64,000 nucleotides of DNA from Pectobacterium colocasium. Lineage in GTDB: Bacteria; Pseudomonadota; Gammaproteobacteria; Enterobacterales; Enterobacteriaceae. Shown here one piece after another: positions 53,728 through 64,000 of the stretch. The stretch spans positions 3,782,001-3,846,000 of the forward strand of contig NZ_CP084032.1 in NCBI RefSeq assembly GCF_020181655.1. Reading direction: 5' to 3'. The notes under the pieces are model-generated. The model saw only the letters and a program-made list of their open reading frames with translations. It searched no databases and had not been told where the DNA came from. Both the position numbers and the translations under genes were made by a program. How positions within the stretch are numbered: position 1 is the stretch's first letter; every line of letters begins with the position of its first letter.

Positions 53728-53761
53728 TAAAAGGTCGCTTGATTGAAGCGACCTTTTTTTC
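53728..53761 (+). terminator. Rho-independent terminator after the FlxA-like pair
   Basis: AAGGTCGCTT (53731-53740) pairs with AAGCGACCTT (53746-53755), followed by a run of Ts to 53760. The preceding A-rich bases allow it to act on the converging ypeB transcript too. Confidence 0.92.
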
Positions 53762-53789
53762 GTCAGACGTTACCGCAGAAAATGGACAG

Positions 53790-54011
53790 TCAGGATTGGG
53801 GTCGCTTTAGCGGTGTTACCAACCCTTGCAGACCCTCTATCTTGATTGCCAGCGTCATTTGCATCAGTTCCCCTAAACGACCGTTAGGAAATTCATCCTT
53901 GCGGGAGAACCACAGCAGGTACTCTTCAGGCAAATCAATCAGCACTCGCCCTTTGTATTTACCAAAGGGCATCTGCATCCTGGCAATGTCTATCAGGTCT
54001 TCTTTTTCCAC
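53790..54011 (-). CDS. ypeB: DUF3820 family protein YpeB
   Basis: Small cytoplasmic protein of 73 aa. The DUF3820 signature is visible: MPFGKYKGRVLIDLPEEYLLWFSRK followed by GRLGELMQMTLAIKIEGL. GTG 54011 is the start; only three bases separate it from the ligA stop, so it is translationally coupled to ligA as in E. coli. Function unknown; some family members have been likened to exonuclease-associated proteins, which I cannot verify here. Confidence 0.9.
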   Translation of the reverse strand: MEKEDLIDIARMQMPFGKYKGRVLIDLPEEYLLWFSRKDEFPNGRLGELMQMTLAIKIEGLQGLVTPLKRPQS

Positions 54012-54014
54012 CGC

Positions 54015-56102
<2,088 letters not shown>

Positions 56103-56114
56103 TTATGATTGTTA

Positions 56115-56151
56115 TGATTCTCGCCCGTGATGTGTCAGAGCGAGAATCATT
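56115..56151. other. Long stem-loop between hldE and ligA
   Basis: ATGATTCTCGC and GCGAGAATCAT form a perfect 11-bp stem with a 14-15-base loop in the 135-base gap between the two minus-strand genes. It lacks a T run; it could be an hldE 3' structure or a regulator site for ligA. Confidence 0.6.
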
Positions 56152-56204
56152 AGCTTGCGGTCTGAACGGCATTGGAACAGTGTAAACGCCGTCAGTTTTA
56201 TTTT

Positions 56205-57641
56205 TTAAGATTGAGACGTGTTGGCTTTAATCGTATTGATGATGTTCGTCGTCGAGCAGCCGTCCTCAAAGTTCAGGACTTTCACTTCACCGCCGTTGGC
56301 CCAGACTTCTTCACTACCGGCGATTTCATGTGGCTGGTAATCTCCGCCTTTCACCAGGATATCCGGCAGAATGCTGGCAATCAGGCGCTGCGGCGTATCT
56401 TCTTCAAACGGCACAACCCAATCGACGGCTTCCAGCGCACCCAGCACGATCATCCGCTGTGGCAGCGGGTTGACGGGGCGAGTCGGCCCCTTCAGACGTT
56501 TGGTTGAAGCATCGCTGTTTACTGCAACAATTAACCGGTCGCCCAGTTTGCGGGCATTTGCCAGATAAGACACATGCCCAGCATGCAGAATATCGAAGCA
56601 ACCGTTGGTCATCACAATCTTTTCGCCCCGCTGGCGCGCCAGTTCAACCGCCTGTTTCAGTTGTTCTTCTGTCATCACGCCAAACCCGGTATCGGCACGG
56701 CCACGGATCGCATTTTCCAGCTCAATCGGAGTAACCGTTGACGTACCCAGCTTGCCAACAACGACGCCTGCGGCGGCATTCGCCAGAAAACAGGCTTCTT
56801 CCAGCGGATTACCCGCCGCCAGCGCAGCGGCCAGTACGCCAATGACGGTATCGCCCGCACCGGTCACGTCATACACTTCCTGCGCCTGCGTTGGCAAATG
56901 CAGCGGTGCCTTGCCCGGCTGTAGCAGCGTCATCCCTTGCTCAGAACGTGTAATCAGCAACGCGGACAGATCATAATCGGCAACCAGTTGCATACCGCGC
57001 TCAACCAACTCTTCTTCCGTTTTGCAACGCCCTGCGACTGCTTCAAACTCAGACAGGTTCGGCGTCAGCAATGTCGCGCCACGGTAGCGGGAAAAATCTG
57101 TGCCTTTCGGGTCGATCAGCACCGGAACACCAGCGTCTTTTGCCGTCTGAATCATGACTTGTACATGCGCTAATGCGCCTTTTGCATAGTCAGACAGCAC
57201 CAGTGCGCCAATTTTTGGCAGTGCCAGTTGAATACGCTCAATGATCGGCTGAGGATCAATACCCTCAAAGCCTTCCTCAAAATCCAGTCGGATCAACTGC
57301 TGATTACGCGACAGCACACGCAATTTGGTAATCGTCGGATGTGTAGGAACCGAGACAAAGTCGCACTTCACATTCACTTCACCAAGCTTGGCATTCAGTG
57401 CGCGTGCAGCATCATCAATACCCGTTAACCCCACCAGCCGCGACCCCGCGCCCAGCGCTGCGATATTCATCGCGACGTTCGCCGCGCCACCGGGACGCTC
57501 TTCGATCGTATCCACCTTGACCACAGGTACGGGTGCCTCTGGTGAAATTCGGCTGGTCGGCCCGTACCAGTAACGATCCAGCATGACATCACCCACCACT
57601 AACACACCCGCTTGACGGAAATCAGGCAGCGTCACTTTCAT
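56205..57641 (-). CDS. hldE: Bifunctional heptose kinase / adenylyltransferase HldE
   Basis: Makes ADP-D-glycero-beta-D-manno-heptose for the lipopolysaccharide inner core. The N-terminal ribokinase domain (about 1-318) phosphorylates heptose 7-phosphate ([15 protein letters not shown], and [18 protein letters not shown] with the catalytic Asp). The C-terminal nucleotidyltransferase domain (about 344-478; [17 protein letters not shown] with the HxGH motif) adds AMP. Length 478 aa (E. coli 477). It follows glnE, as in E. coli. Confidence 0.97.
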   Translation of the reverse strand: MKVTLPDFRQAGVLVVGDVMLDRYWYGPTSRISPEAPVPVVKVDTIEERPGGAANVAMNIAALGAGSRLVGLTGIDDAARALNAKLGEVNVKCDFVSVPTHPTITKLRVLSRNQQLIRLDFEEGFEGIDPQPIIERIQLALPKIGALVLSDYAKGALAHVQVMIQTAKDAGVPVLIDPKGTDFSRYRGATLLTPNLSEFEAVAGRCKTEEELVERGMQLVADYDLSALLITRSEQGMTLLQPGKAPLHLPTQAQEVYDVTGAGDTVIGVLAAALAAGNPLEEACFLANAAAGVVVGKLGTSTVTPIELENAIRGRADTGFGVMTEEQLKQAVELARQRGEKIVMTNGCFDILHAGHVSYLANARKLGDRLIVAVNSDASTKRLKGPTRPVNPLPQRMIVLGALEAVDWVVPFEEDTPQRLIASILPDILVKGGDYQPHEIAGSEEVWANGGEVKVLNFEDGCSTTNIINTIKANTSQS

Positions 57642-57769
57642 CCTCTACTCCAGGCTTATTTCGCATAATGCGCGTAATAATATCATAGGCACGATGATTA
57701 CACGTCACCGCCGCGTCACCGGACGCGGCATTTATCACATAACCCGTTGTCTAGATAGACGGAGGGAAC

Positions 57770-60625
57770 TTACTCTCCTACCAGCCACTTATTCCAACTC
57801 ACCAGCACCTGCTCTCTTTCCGCCACAAACCGATCCTTACTGACCCGCCCGGACAGTTCCTGCAAGGCCAGATGGTGTAACTCATTGCGCATGGTGACGT
57901 AGGCCAGCTTGAGCGCATTGGCTTCGCTCTCTTCCATCACGCCATACTGCGCCATCAGTTCCAGAATGCGCACGTTGTCTGACCAGCGGGTCAAACGCGG
58001 TTCCTGAGCGGCATAACGCAGTACCAGATACTGGGCAATAAATTCAATATCCGTAATGCCGCCCGCATCCGTTTTGATATCAAAGAGCGCTTTATCTTTG
58101 TTCGCCAGATGCTGACGCATTTTTTCCCGCATTTCGCGCACTTCAGTCCGCAGGGTATTCGCATCACGCTCTGCGCACAGAATACCGCGGCGAATAGACT
58201 CAAAGGTCTGCTGCACGCCGCTTTCGCCGTACACCATGCGCGCACGCACCAAAGCCTGATGCTCCCACGTCCACGCTTCATTACGCTGATACTCATCAAA
58301 TGCTTCTACTGTACTCACCAGCATGCCCGCCGCGCCCGATGGCCGCAGACGAGCATCCACTTCATACAAAATGCCTGATGACGTCCGGGTGCTAAACAGG
58401 TGCATCACACGCTGTGCGAGACGCAGGTAGAACTGGCGACCATCAATACTGCGTTCGCCATCCGTCATCACGTCTGATGGACAATCCAGCAAGAACACCA
58501 GATCGAGATCGGAGCTATACCCCAGTTCCCAGCCGCCGAGCTTGCCATAGGCAATCACGGCAAACCCACGACCTTCACGATGCTGTAAATGGGACGGCTG
58601 ACCGTAGCGCGCCACCATCTGTCCCCACGCCTGCTGAACCACTGCCGCAATAATCGCTTCTGCCAGGTACGTTAAGTGATCGCTCACTTTCATCACCGGC
58701 AGGACGCCGCCGATATCACCTGCGGCAATACGCAACTGCTGCGACTGCTTGAACTGGCGAACCGCTTCCAACTGCTGTTCTTCATCATCTTCAGGGACAC
58801 GCATCAAATACTGGCGTAGCTCATCGGCATACGCGCCCGGTGCCGTCGGCTGATACAGTGTGGACGCATCGAGTAATTCATCCAGCAGAAGGGGGTAGCG
58901 CGCCAGTTGGCTGGCCACCATCGGCGAAGCCGCACACAGGCGAATCAACTGACCGAGCGCAGCACGGGATTCCAACAACAGTTCGAGATAAGTGGTACGG
59001 GTAACGATCCCCAGCAGCAGCGGCGTTAATCGAGACAACACCGTATCCGCCTCCTGACGGGCGCAGACCTCCGCCAGTAAGCACGGCATAAGCTGATCCA
59101 GCACGTCCCGACCGCGCGGCCCGATTGTGCGTTTCGCCACATCGTTGCGGAACGCCACAATCGTCTTCATCAGCTTCTCACGCACGGTTTCCGTAAGATG
59201 TGGCGTCAACGGGGCCAGTTCACCGTCATCCAACGTATCATGCCACAGACTGCTATAGCTGCTATGTTCGGGGATATCATTATTGTCTGGCGCATCATCG
59301 CCAATCAGATCATCAAATACGTGGCGCACCGCCTGCATATGCTGCGACAGCATGGATTGCAGTGTGGCCCAGCTGTCGCACCCCATTCCCCACGCTAGCC
59401 TCTGCTGGTTCAGTTCATCACCCGGCAGGGTTTGGGTCTGCTCATCGGCAATGGCCTGCAACAGGTTCTCCAGACGGCGCAGAAACAGGTAAGCGTTACT
59501 GAGATCAAGAACCTGTTGCGGCGTTAATAGTCCCAGCGCTCCCACATGTTGGAGCGTCGGCAGCAGCGAACGCCCCTGTAATCCCGGCTCACGGCCGCCG
59601 CGAATCAGTTGGAAAACCTGCGTAATAAATTCGATTTCACGAATCCCGCCGGCACCCAGTTTGATGTTGTTGCGCAGATCCCGACGACGAACCTCGCGGG
59701 CAATCATGCTCTTCATATTTCGCAGCGACTGGATCACGCTGAAATCAATATAGCGACGGAAGACGAAGGGCTTCAGCGTACTGCGCAGTTCCTGACTGTA
59801 AGCATCGTCCATTCCGCCCATCAGGCGCGCTTTGACCATCGCATAGCGTTCCCAGTCGCGGCCTTGCTCCTGATAATAATCCTCCATGGCCGCAAAACTG
59901 AGCACCAACGGTCCGCTGTCGCCAAAAGGGCGTAGCCGCATATCCACGCGGTAAACAAAACCATCGACGGTCGGCTGATCCAGCACCTTAATGAGCCGCT
60001 GCCCCAGACGCGTGAAGAACTGTGCGTTATCCAGTTCGCGCCGTCCGCCTTGTGTATGGCCATTTTCGGGATAGACGAAGATCAGATCGATATCTGAAGA
60101 GAAATTCAGCTCTCCCCCGCCGAGTTTCCCCATACCCAGAATCAGCAGAGGCTGCGCCACGCCCTGCGCATTGCACGGCGTCCCCCATTCACGGCAACAG
60201 GCCTGATATAGCCAGTTTCTTGCCGCCACAATCACCACCTCGGCCAGTTCGCTCAACTGACGCAGTGTGTGTTCCGTGGTACTGGTTTGCAGCGCCTGTG
60301 ACCACGCAATTCGCGTCAGCATATGGCGGCGAAACCGACGCAATGCCGCCATTAACGCATTTTCATCGTTAACATCGGTCAGGGCGCGACTTAACCAGTC
60401 GGCGTAGTGCTGCCACTCTTCAGGCTGCGGCGGTTGCTGATGAATTCCTTGCCACCAGTCAGGATGTAGCGAAAGCGCATCGCTGACAAAATCGCTCAAT
60501 GCCAAAACAGCAGTGTCGCTGTCCGTTATCGGTTCATCAGGTGCGGCTTCCCGCAAACGCGAGAGCGCACGCTGAGATTGTTCCGTCAGAAGCACAGGTA
60601 AAGCAGGCAAAGGAAGTATCGGCAT
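57770..60625 (-). CDS. glnE: Glutamine synthetase adenylyltransferase / deadenylase GlnE
   Basis: Bifunctional enzyme that adenylylates glutamine synthetase (inactivating it) and removes the AMP again, under PII control. 951 aa (E. coli 946). It carries two nucleotidyltransferase domains. The N-terminal one has [20 protein letters not shown] (deadenylase) and the C-terminal one has [20 protein letters not shown] (adenylylase), each with the Asp pair that binds metal. It lies between ygiF and hldE, the E. coli order; 128 bases precede hldE. Confidence 0.97.
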   Translation of the reverse strand: MPILPLPALPVLLTEQSQRALSRLREAAPDEPITDSDTAVLALSDFVSDALSLHPDWWQGIHQQPPQPEEWQHYADWLSRALTDVNDENALMAALRRFRRHMLTRIAWSQALQTSTTEHTLRQLSELAEVVIVAARNWLYQACCREWGTPCNAQGVAQPLLILGMGKLGGGELNFSSDIDLIFVYPENGHTQGGRRELDNAQFFTRLGQRLIKVLDQPTVDGFVYRVDMRLRPFGDSGPLVLSFAAMEDYYQEQGRDWERYAMVKARLMGGMDDAYSQELRSTLKPFVFRRYIDFSVIQSLRNMKSMIAREVRRRDLRNNIKLGAGGIREIEFITQVFQLIRGGREPGLQGRSLLPTLQHVGALGLLTPQQVLDLSNAYLFLRRLENLLQAIADEQTQTLPGDELNQQRLAWGMGCDSWATLQSMLSQHMQAVRHVFDDLIGDDAPDNNDIPEHSSYSSLWHDTLDDGELAPLTPHLTETVREKLMKTIVAFRNDVAKRTIGPRGRDVLDQLMPCLLAEVCARQEADTVLSRLTPLLLGIVTRTTYLELLLESRAALGQLIRLCAASPMVASQLARYPLLLDELLDASTLYQPTAPGAYADELRQYLMRVPEDDEEQQLEAVRQFKQSQQLRIAAGDIGGVLPVMKVSDHLTYLAEAIIAAVVQQAWGQMVARYGQPSHLQHREGRGFAVIAYGKLGGWELGYSSDLDLVFLLDCPSDVMTDGERSIDGRQFYLRLAQRVMHLFSTRTSSGILYEVDARLRPSGAAGMLVSTVEAFDEYQRNEAWTWEHQALVRARMVYGESGVQQTFESIRRGILCAERDANTLRTEVREMREKMRQHLANKDKALFDIKTDAGGITDIEFIAQYLVLRYAAQEPRLTRWSDNVRILELMAQYGVMEESEANALKLAYVTMRNELHHLALQELSGRVSKDRFVAEREQVLVSWNKWLVGE

Positions 60626-60677
60626 GGGGGTTCCCTTGATGCGCCGCCTATCTTCACTGACAAGCGGCAGTTAACGG

Positions 60678-62015
60678 TTACTGTGATGGTCCGCCGCTAT
60701 GTAGCCAGAACGGGGGCAAGGTCAACGCCTCTTTACGGTAGGCTTCCAGATACACGGAAGGCGCCTTCCCGGCAGCGAGCCGCTCAATTTCGTGGAGCAA
60801 CACCCGCCAGTGTGAAATGTAGGCTTCCACCTGCTCCGCCGGATACGCGCCGGACAAGAGAAGAAACGCGCAGATATTACGTTGCAGGCGAGGAATTTGC
60901 TGTTCGTACTGCACTTCCGTCAATTTAGAAGCAAAAGCGCTTTTCAGATCCGCCGTGCTACGGCTTAGCATGATGTCAGCAAAGCGTTTGAACGAACCCT
61001 GTAGCTTAATGCGATCTTTATTATCCATATGGTCCCGCCAGCCAGACTCGACCAGCCAGGAAGTCAGTACCAACTTACTTTGCAGGTAGTCAGTGCTGTA
61101 ACAGACGTCTGCGCCACTGGCGCTTTGTAACCGGGACTCCAAAGTAGCGAGAGCCGAGCGAAAAAGCGTGGTGACTTTGCGTAGCACGACGCCGCCTACC
61201 AGTACCAACATTTCGCGCATCAACGCGCTGGCTTCAGGCAGCGCTTCGCGGGCAGAAGGGTTCCCTCTGACCCACAGTTCTTCGTGGTATTGCCAATGGC
61301 TCAACCCCAGTTCCAGCGCCGCACGGATAGCCTGATCGATAGTGGTTTTTGGATCGACAACTAATCTATTGAGAGGAAGACACTCGCGAACCGGGTTACC
61401 TTTTGCCAGATGGTATCCGCGCGCGGCCTTACTGAGGCTGCCCTGCCGCATACCACCAAACTCTGCGATTTCCTTTGCCAGTTCCAGCAGGTGGGTAGTC
61501 TGACCAATCTTAAGTTCCATCTCCAATTCACACAGCGGTTCACTCAGATCCCCGGCACGAATTTCACCACGATCTAACGCCACTTCAATCACGCTTTGAT
61601 AGTAAGTAAACACCCACTTTTCACGCGTAAACTCCGTGCTAAACAGCGGGTTGAGCGATGACTGCAACGCCTCAACATCGCACTCTTCCGGCCAGACTTC
61701 CGCTGGAAACAGGCTGAGATCCAGCTCAGCTTTATCCAGTTCAACGTTATATTCAGGATGTTGATGCAGCCCGCCAATGACCTTACCGGCTGTCTTCGCC
61801 GTCATTTCATAGCGTTCATTCTCGCCACGAATACGCAGACCGATGCCGTTGCGTCGCAGATAGTTGTCCGCCGTCTCATAATAAGTATTGCTCAGACGCT
61901 GAGCACGCATGTGCTCATACTGGCTATAATCACTTTCCCATTCAGCCAGTTGCGTCAACAGCGATTCAACGCTGTCTGGATGAACAATAAACTTCAGTTC
62001 AATTTCTTCACTCAT
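60678..62015 (-). CDS. ygiF: CYTH/CHAD inorganic triphosphatase YgiF
   Basis: Triphosphate tunnel metalloenzyme that hydrolyses inorganic triphosphate in E. coli. The N-terminal CYTH domain opens with the EIELKF signature and has NTYYETADNYLRRNGIGLRIR; the C-terminal CHAD helical domain contains the conserved His in WQYHEELWVRGN, with SFKRFADIMLSRSTADLK. The ATG at 62015 (MSEEIELKF) gives 445 aa; an upstream ATG at 62024 adds MNA. E. coli YgiF is 433 aa. It probably shares a transcript with glnE, 52 bases downstream. Confidence 0.94.
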   Translation of the reverse strand: MSEEIELKFIVHPDSVESLLTQLAEWESDYSQYEHMRAQRLSNTYYETADNYLRRNGIGLRIRGENERYEMTAKTAGKVIGGLHQHPEYNVELDKAELDLSLFPAEVWPEECDVEALQSSLNPLFSTEFTREKWVFTYYQSVIEVALDRGEIRAGDLSEPLCELEMELKIGQTTHLLELAKEIAEFGGMRQGSLSKAARGYHLAKGNPVRECLPLNRLVVDPKTTIDQAIRAALELGLSHWQYHEELWVRGNPSAREALPEASALMREMLVLVGGVVLRKVTTLFRSALATLESRLQSASGADVCYSTDYLQSKLVLTSWLVESGWRDHMDNKDRIKLQGSFKRFADIMLSRSTADLKSAFASKLTEVQYEQQIPRLQRNICAFLLLSGAYPAEQVEAYISHWRVLLHEIERLAAGKAPSVYLEAYRKEALTLPPFWLHSGGPSQ

Positions 62016-62322
62016 AGCATTCACAACACCAAAACCGCGTTCATTATCCTGTCAGTAAATAACATTTTACTTCGCCTTACTACCCTTACCGTACACACTC
62101 TTTTTCACCTGCGAACAAGCGCGCATTTCTTATGCAAACCTGTCACCAGTACGCTATTTTCCGCGCTTAAACACCGTCTAAGAACCTGTTCCAGCAGGTG
62201 TGATTGATGTGAAATAGCCCTAATGGCTAGGTTCTAAGACTGTTCTCATTTCGGTTTATACGTTGCCTCGTCAGACTTAAGCCTCTACTATCAGACCACC
62301 ATTAACGCAACATGATGATCTT
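62016..62322. promoter_or_regulatory. Divergent ygiF / ygiM promoter region
   Basis: The 307-base gap has no gene. An imperfect inverted repeat GTCTAAGAACCT (62176-62187) / AGGTTCTAAGAC (62229-62240) with a 41-base spacer lies upstream of ygiM. A smaller AGCCC-TAATGGCT hairpin lies inside it. The role is unknown. Confidence 0.45.
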
Positions 62323-62943
62323 ATGCAGAAATTAGGCTTACTCTGTTTTACTTTATTTTCTCTCACGCTGAGTTGGACCACACAGGCGGAAGAAAAACGC
62401 TATATTTCCGATGAGTTATTGACGTATGTCCACAGTGGCCCGGGCAATCAATATCGTATCGTCGGCACACTGAATGCGGGTGCAGAGGTCACGCTACTCA
62501 GCGTTAATGAAAACGCGGGCTATGCACAGATTCGTGATGACAAAAACCGCACCACCTGGATCCCGCTCGACCAGTTGAGCAATACGCCGAGCCTGCGCAC
62601 GCGGGTGCCCGAACTGGAGAATCAGGTCAAAGACCTGACGGACAAACTGAATAATATCGATCAGACCTGGAACCAGCGCACCGCAGATATGCAGCAGAAA
62701 GTCGCGGGCAGCGATAGTGTTATCAACGGATTACGTCAGGAAAATCAGGATCTGAAAAATCAGCTTATCGTGGCGCAAAAGAAAGTCAGCGCGGCGAATG
62801 TCCAGCTTGATGATAAGCAACGCACCATCATTTTACAGTGGTTTATGTACGGCGGCGGCGTGGCAGGCATCGGCCTGCTGCTGGGTCTGCTGTTGCCACA
62901 CATCATCCCGCGCAAAAAGAAAAATGACCGCTGGATGAACTAA
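62323..62943 (+). CDS. ygiM: SH3-domain membrane protein YgiM
   Basis: TIGR04211-type protein of 206 aa: signal peptide (MQKLGLLCFTLFSLTLSWTT, cleavage near TQA-EE), a bacterial SH3 domain (about 24-90; YISDELLTYVHSGPGNQYRI, TWIPLDQLS), a coiled coil (about 95-165; ELENQVKDLTDKLNNID) and a C-terminal membrane helix (FMYGGGVAGIGLLLGLLLPH) ending in the basic PRKKKNDRWMN. The SH3 domain would face the periplasm, where such domains often bind peptidoglycan. It lies directly before cca, as in E. coli. Precise role unknown. Confidence 0.93.
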   Translation: MQKLGLLCFTLFSLTLSWTTQAEEKRYISDELLTYVHSGPGNQYRIVGTLNAGAEVTLLSVNENAGYAQIRDDKNRTTWIPLDQLSNTPSLRTRVPELENQVKDLTDKLNNIDQTWNQRTADMQQKVAGSDSVINGLRQENQDLKNQLIVAQKKVSAANVQLDDKQRTIILQWFMYGGGVAGIGLLLGLLLPHIIPRKKKNDRWMN

Positions 62944-62998
62944 TCGAAATAAGTGCCTGCTTCTTGCATAATGCCGATCGTTTAAGAATCGAGATACC

Positions 62999-63054
62999 GG
63001 GGGCTACCACCGTGCGAGGTATCCCTGCGGGAACCTCATCACCGTGTTTCCCCC
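62999..63054 (+). repeat. Nested palindrome upstream of cca
   Basis: GGGGG and CCCCC bracket a second stem, GAGGT-CCC-TGC-GGG-ACCTC, itself flanked by ACCACCGTG and ATCACCGTG. The whole 56-base unit looks like a REP-type palindromic element. A TGCTTCTTGCA direct repeat occurs on either side (62958-62968 and 63085-63095). It lies in the 234-base ygiM-cca gap. Confidence 0.6.
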
Positions 63055-63177
63055 TAAATCCACGCTTAAGTGAACAGTATTACTGCTTCTTGCAGGCATT
63101 TTTCTTTGCAGCCTACGCGGCGGCGCAAAGATGGTAGTATGTGGTGAAGTATTGGTTATTGATTCAGGAGCCCGACG

Positions 63178-64000
63178 TTGAAGATTTACCTTGTCGGCGG
63201 CGCTGTTCGGGACAGCATGCTGGGTTTACCCGTCACCGAGAAAGATTGGGTGGTGGTCGGCGCGACGCCGGAGAATCTGCTAGAGCAGGGTTACCAGCAG
63301 GTTGGAAAGGATTTCCCCGTTTTCTTACACCCCGTTAGCCGCGATGAATACGCACTCGCACGTACCGAGCGCAAATCCGGCAAAGGCTATACCGGTTTTG
63401 TCTGCCATGCCGCGCCCGATGTCACGCTAGAGCAGGATTTGCTTCGCCGCGATTTGACCATCAATGCCATTGCCCGCACTGAGCGGGGAGATCTCATCGA
63501 TCCTTATCATGGCCGTCGCGATCTTGAGAATCGCGTACTGCGCCACGTATCCGACGCGTTCAGCGAAGATCCGTTACGAGTGCTGCGCGTTGCCCGTTTT
63601 GCCGCGCGTTTTGCTCATCTCGGCTTCCAGATTGCAGAAGAAACCATGGCGCTGATGCAAAAAATGGCGCATGAGGGCGAATTGGCTTACCTGACGCCAG
63701 AGCGGGTCTGGAAAGAAACGGAAAAAGCGCTTGGCACGTCATCGCCAGATGTCTATTTTCAGGTGCTGCGTGACTGCGGCGCGCTGGCCGTACTGTTTCC
63801 AGAGATCGATAATCTGTACGGTGTGCCCGCCCCTGCCAAGTGGCACCCAGAAATCGATACCGGCATTCATACCATGATGACGGTGGCGATGGCCGCACGC
63901 CTCAGCCCTGAGATTGACGTACGCTTTGCCACGCTGTGCCACGATTTAGGGAAAGGGCTGACGCCTCCTGAACTGTGGCCACGGCATCACGGTCATGGCC
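63178..64000 (+). CDS. cca: CCA tRNA nucleotidyltransferase, 3' end outside window
   Basis: Adds or repairs the 3' CCA of tRNAs. Start is TTG 63178 with CAGGAG eight to thirteen bases upstream; 274 codons are visible of about 412 in E. coli. The class II nucleotidyltransferase head is clear: [17 protein letters not shown], then EKDW carrying the two metal carboxylates (Glu21 and Asp23; E. coli has Asp at both), [23 protein letters not shown] and [16 protein letters not shown]. The HD phosphohydrolase domain typical of the enterobacterial enzyme begins ([10 protein letters not shown]) at the window end. Confidence 0.95.
   Translation, partial: MKIYLVGGAVRDSMLGLPVTEKDWVVVGATPENLLEQGYQQVGKDFPVFLHPVSRDEYALARTERKSGKGYTGFVCHAAPDVTLEQDLLRRDLTINAIARTERGDLIDPYHGRRDLENRVLRHVSDAFSEDPLRVLRVARFAARFAHLGFQIAEETMALMQKMAHEGELAYLTPERVWKETEKALGTSSPDVYFQVLRDCGALAVLFPEIDNLYGVPAPAKWHPEIDTGIHTMMTVAMAARLSPEIDVRFATLCHDLGKGLTPPELWPRHHGHG

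Overview
The window reads as a continuous chromosomal segment of a soft-rot enterobacterium, most likely Pectobacterium. It has enterobacterial core blocks in E. coli-like order (cysDNC, cysJIH, queE-eno-pyrG-mazG-relA-rlmD-barA, hldE-glnE-ygiF, ygiM-cca). Interspersed are pectin and rhamnogalacturonan genes (GH28, GH105, an oligogalacturonide-type binding protein), a combined glucarate/galactarate locus beside barA (called expS in soft-rot species), and ERIC repeats. No rRNA, tRNA, phage, transposase or CRISPR was seen. The species call is inference from gene content and recalled protein similarity.

Layout. 1-3.1 kb: ftsB (cut by the window edge), then a three-gene polar amino acid ABC transporter. 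3.1-12.4 kb: ygbE and the sulfate assimilation genes cysC-N-D-G and cysH-I-J, all on the minus strand. 12.7-15.7 kb: a divergent cyclic-di-GMP pair, a PilZ plus degenerate HD-GYP protein and a stand-alone EAL protein. 15.9-20.8 kb: a sugar-acid island with a GH67-like protein, an orphan TogB-like binding protein and a cytoplasmic GH28. 20.9-22.0 kb: queD and queE, convergent. 22.2-26.0 kb: two exported metallo-beta-lactamase-fold hydrolases flanking a LysR regulator, followed by a short-chain dehydrogenase. 26.4-27.9 kb: a GH105 hydrolase and a frameshifted small exported protein. 28.4-39.4 kb: eno, pyrG, mazG, relA and rlmD, then barA divergent. 39.8-50.1 kb: garK-garR-garL-gudD-gudX and gudP on the minus strand with garD divergent, a complete route from glucarate or galactarate to 2-phosphoglycerate, which enolase (also in the window) converts onward. 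51.0-53.7 kb: a PAS chemoreceptor and two tandem FlxA-like coiled-coil proteins, the first behind a textbook sigma-28 promoter. 53.8-64 kb: ypeB-ligA, hldE-glnE-ygiF, then ygiM and a truncated cca on the plus strand.

The most unusual content is non-coding. Three copies of a roughly 200-220 bp dispersed element (26066-26283, 32527-32726 and 39455-39674) share a multi-stem fold whose helices are kept by compensatory base changes, including a conserved mismatch and loop. I do not recognise it as a named family. There are also a canonical-length 127 bp ERIC, a 270 bp ERIC carrying hairpin-rich insertions, a 101 bp element with long terminal inverted repeats between garR and garL, and a compact nested palindrome before cca.

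All calls come from reading the sequence and from recalled family knowledge; no database search was run.
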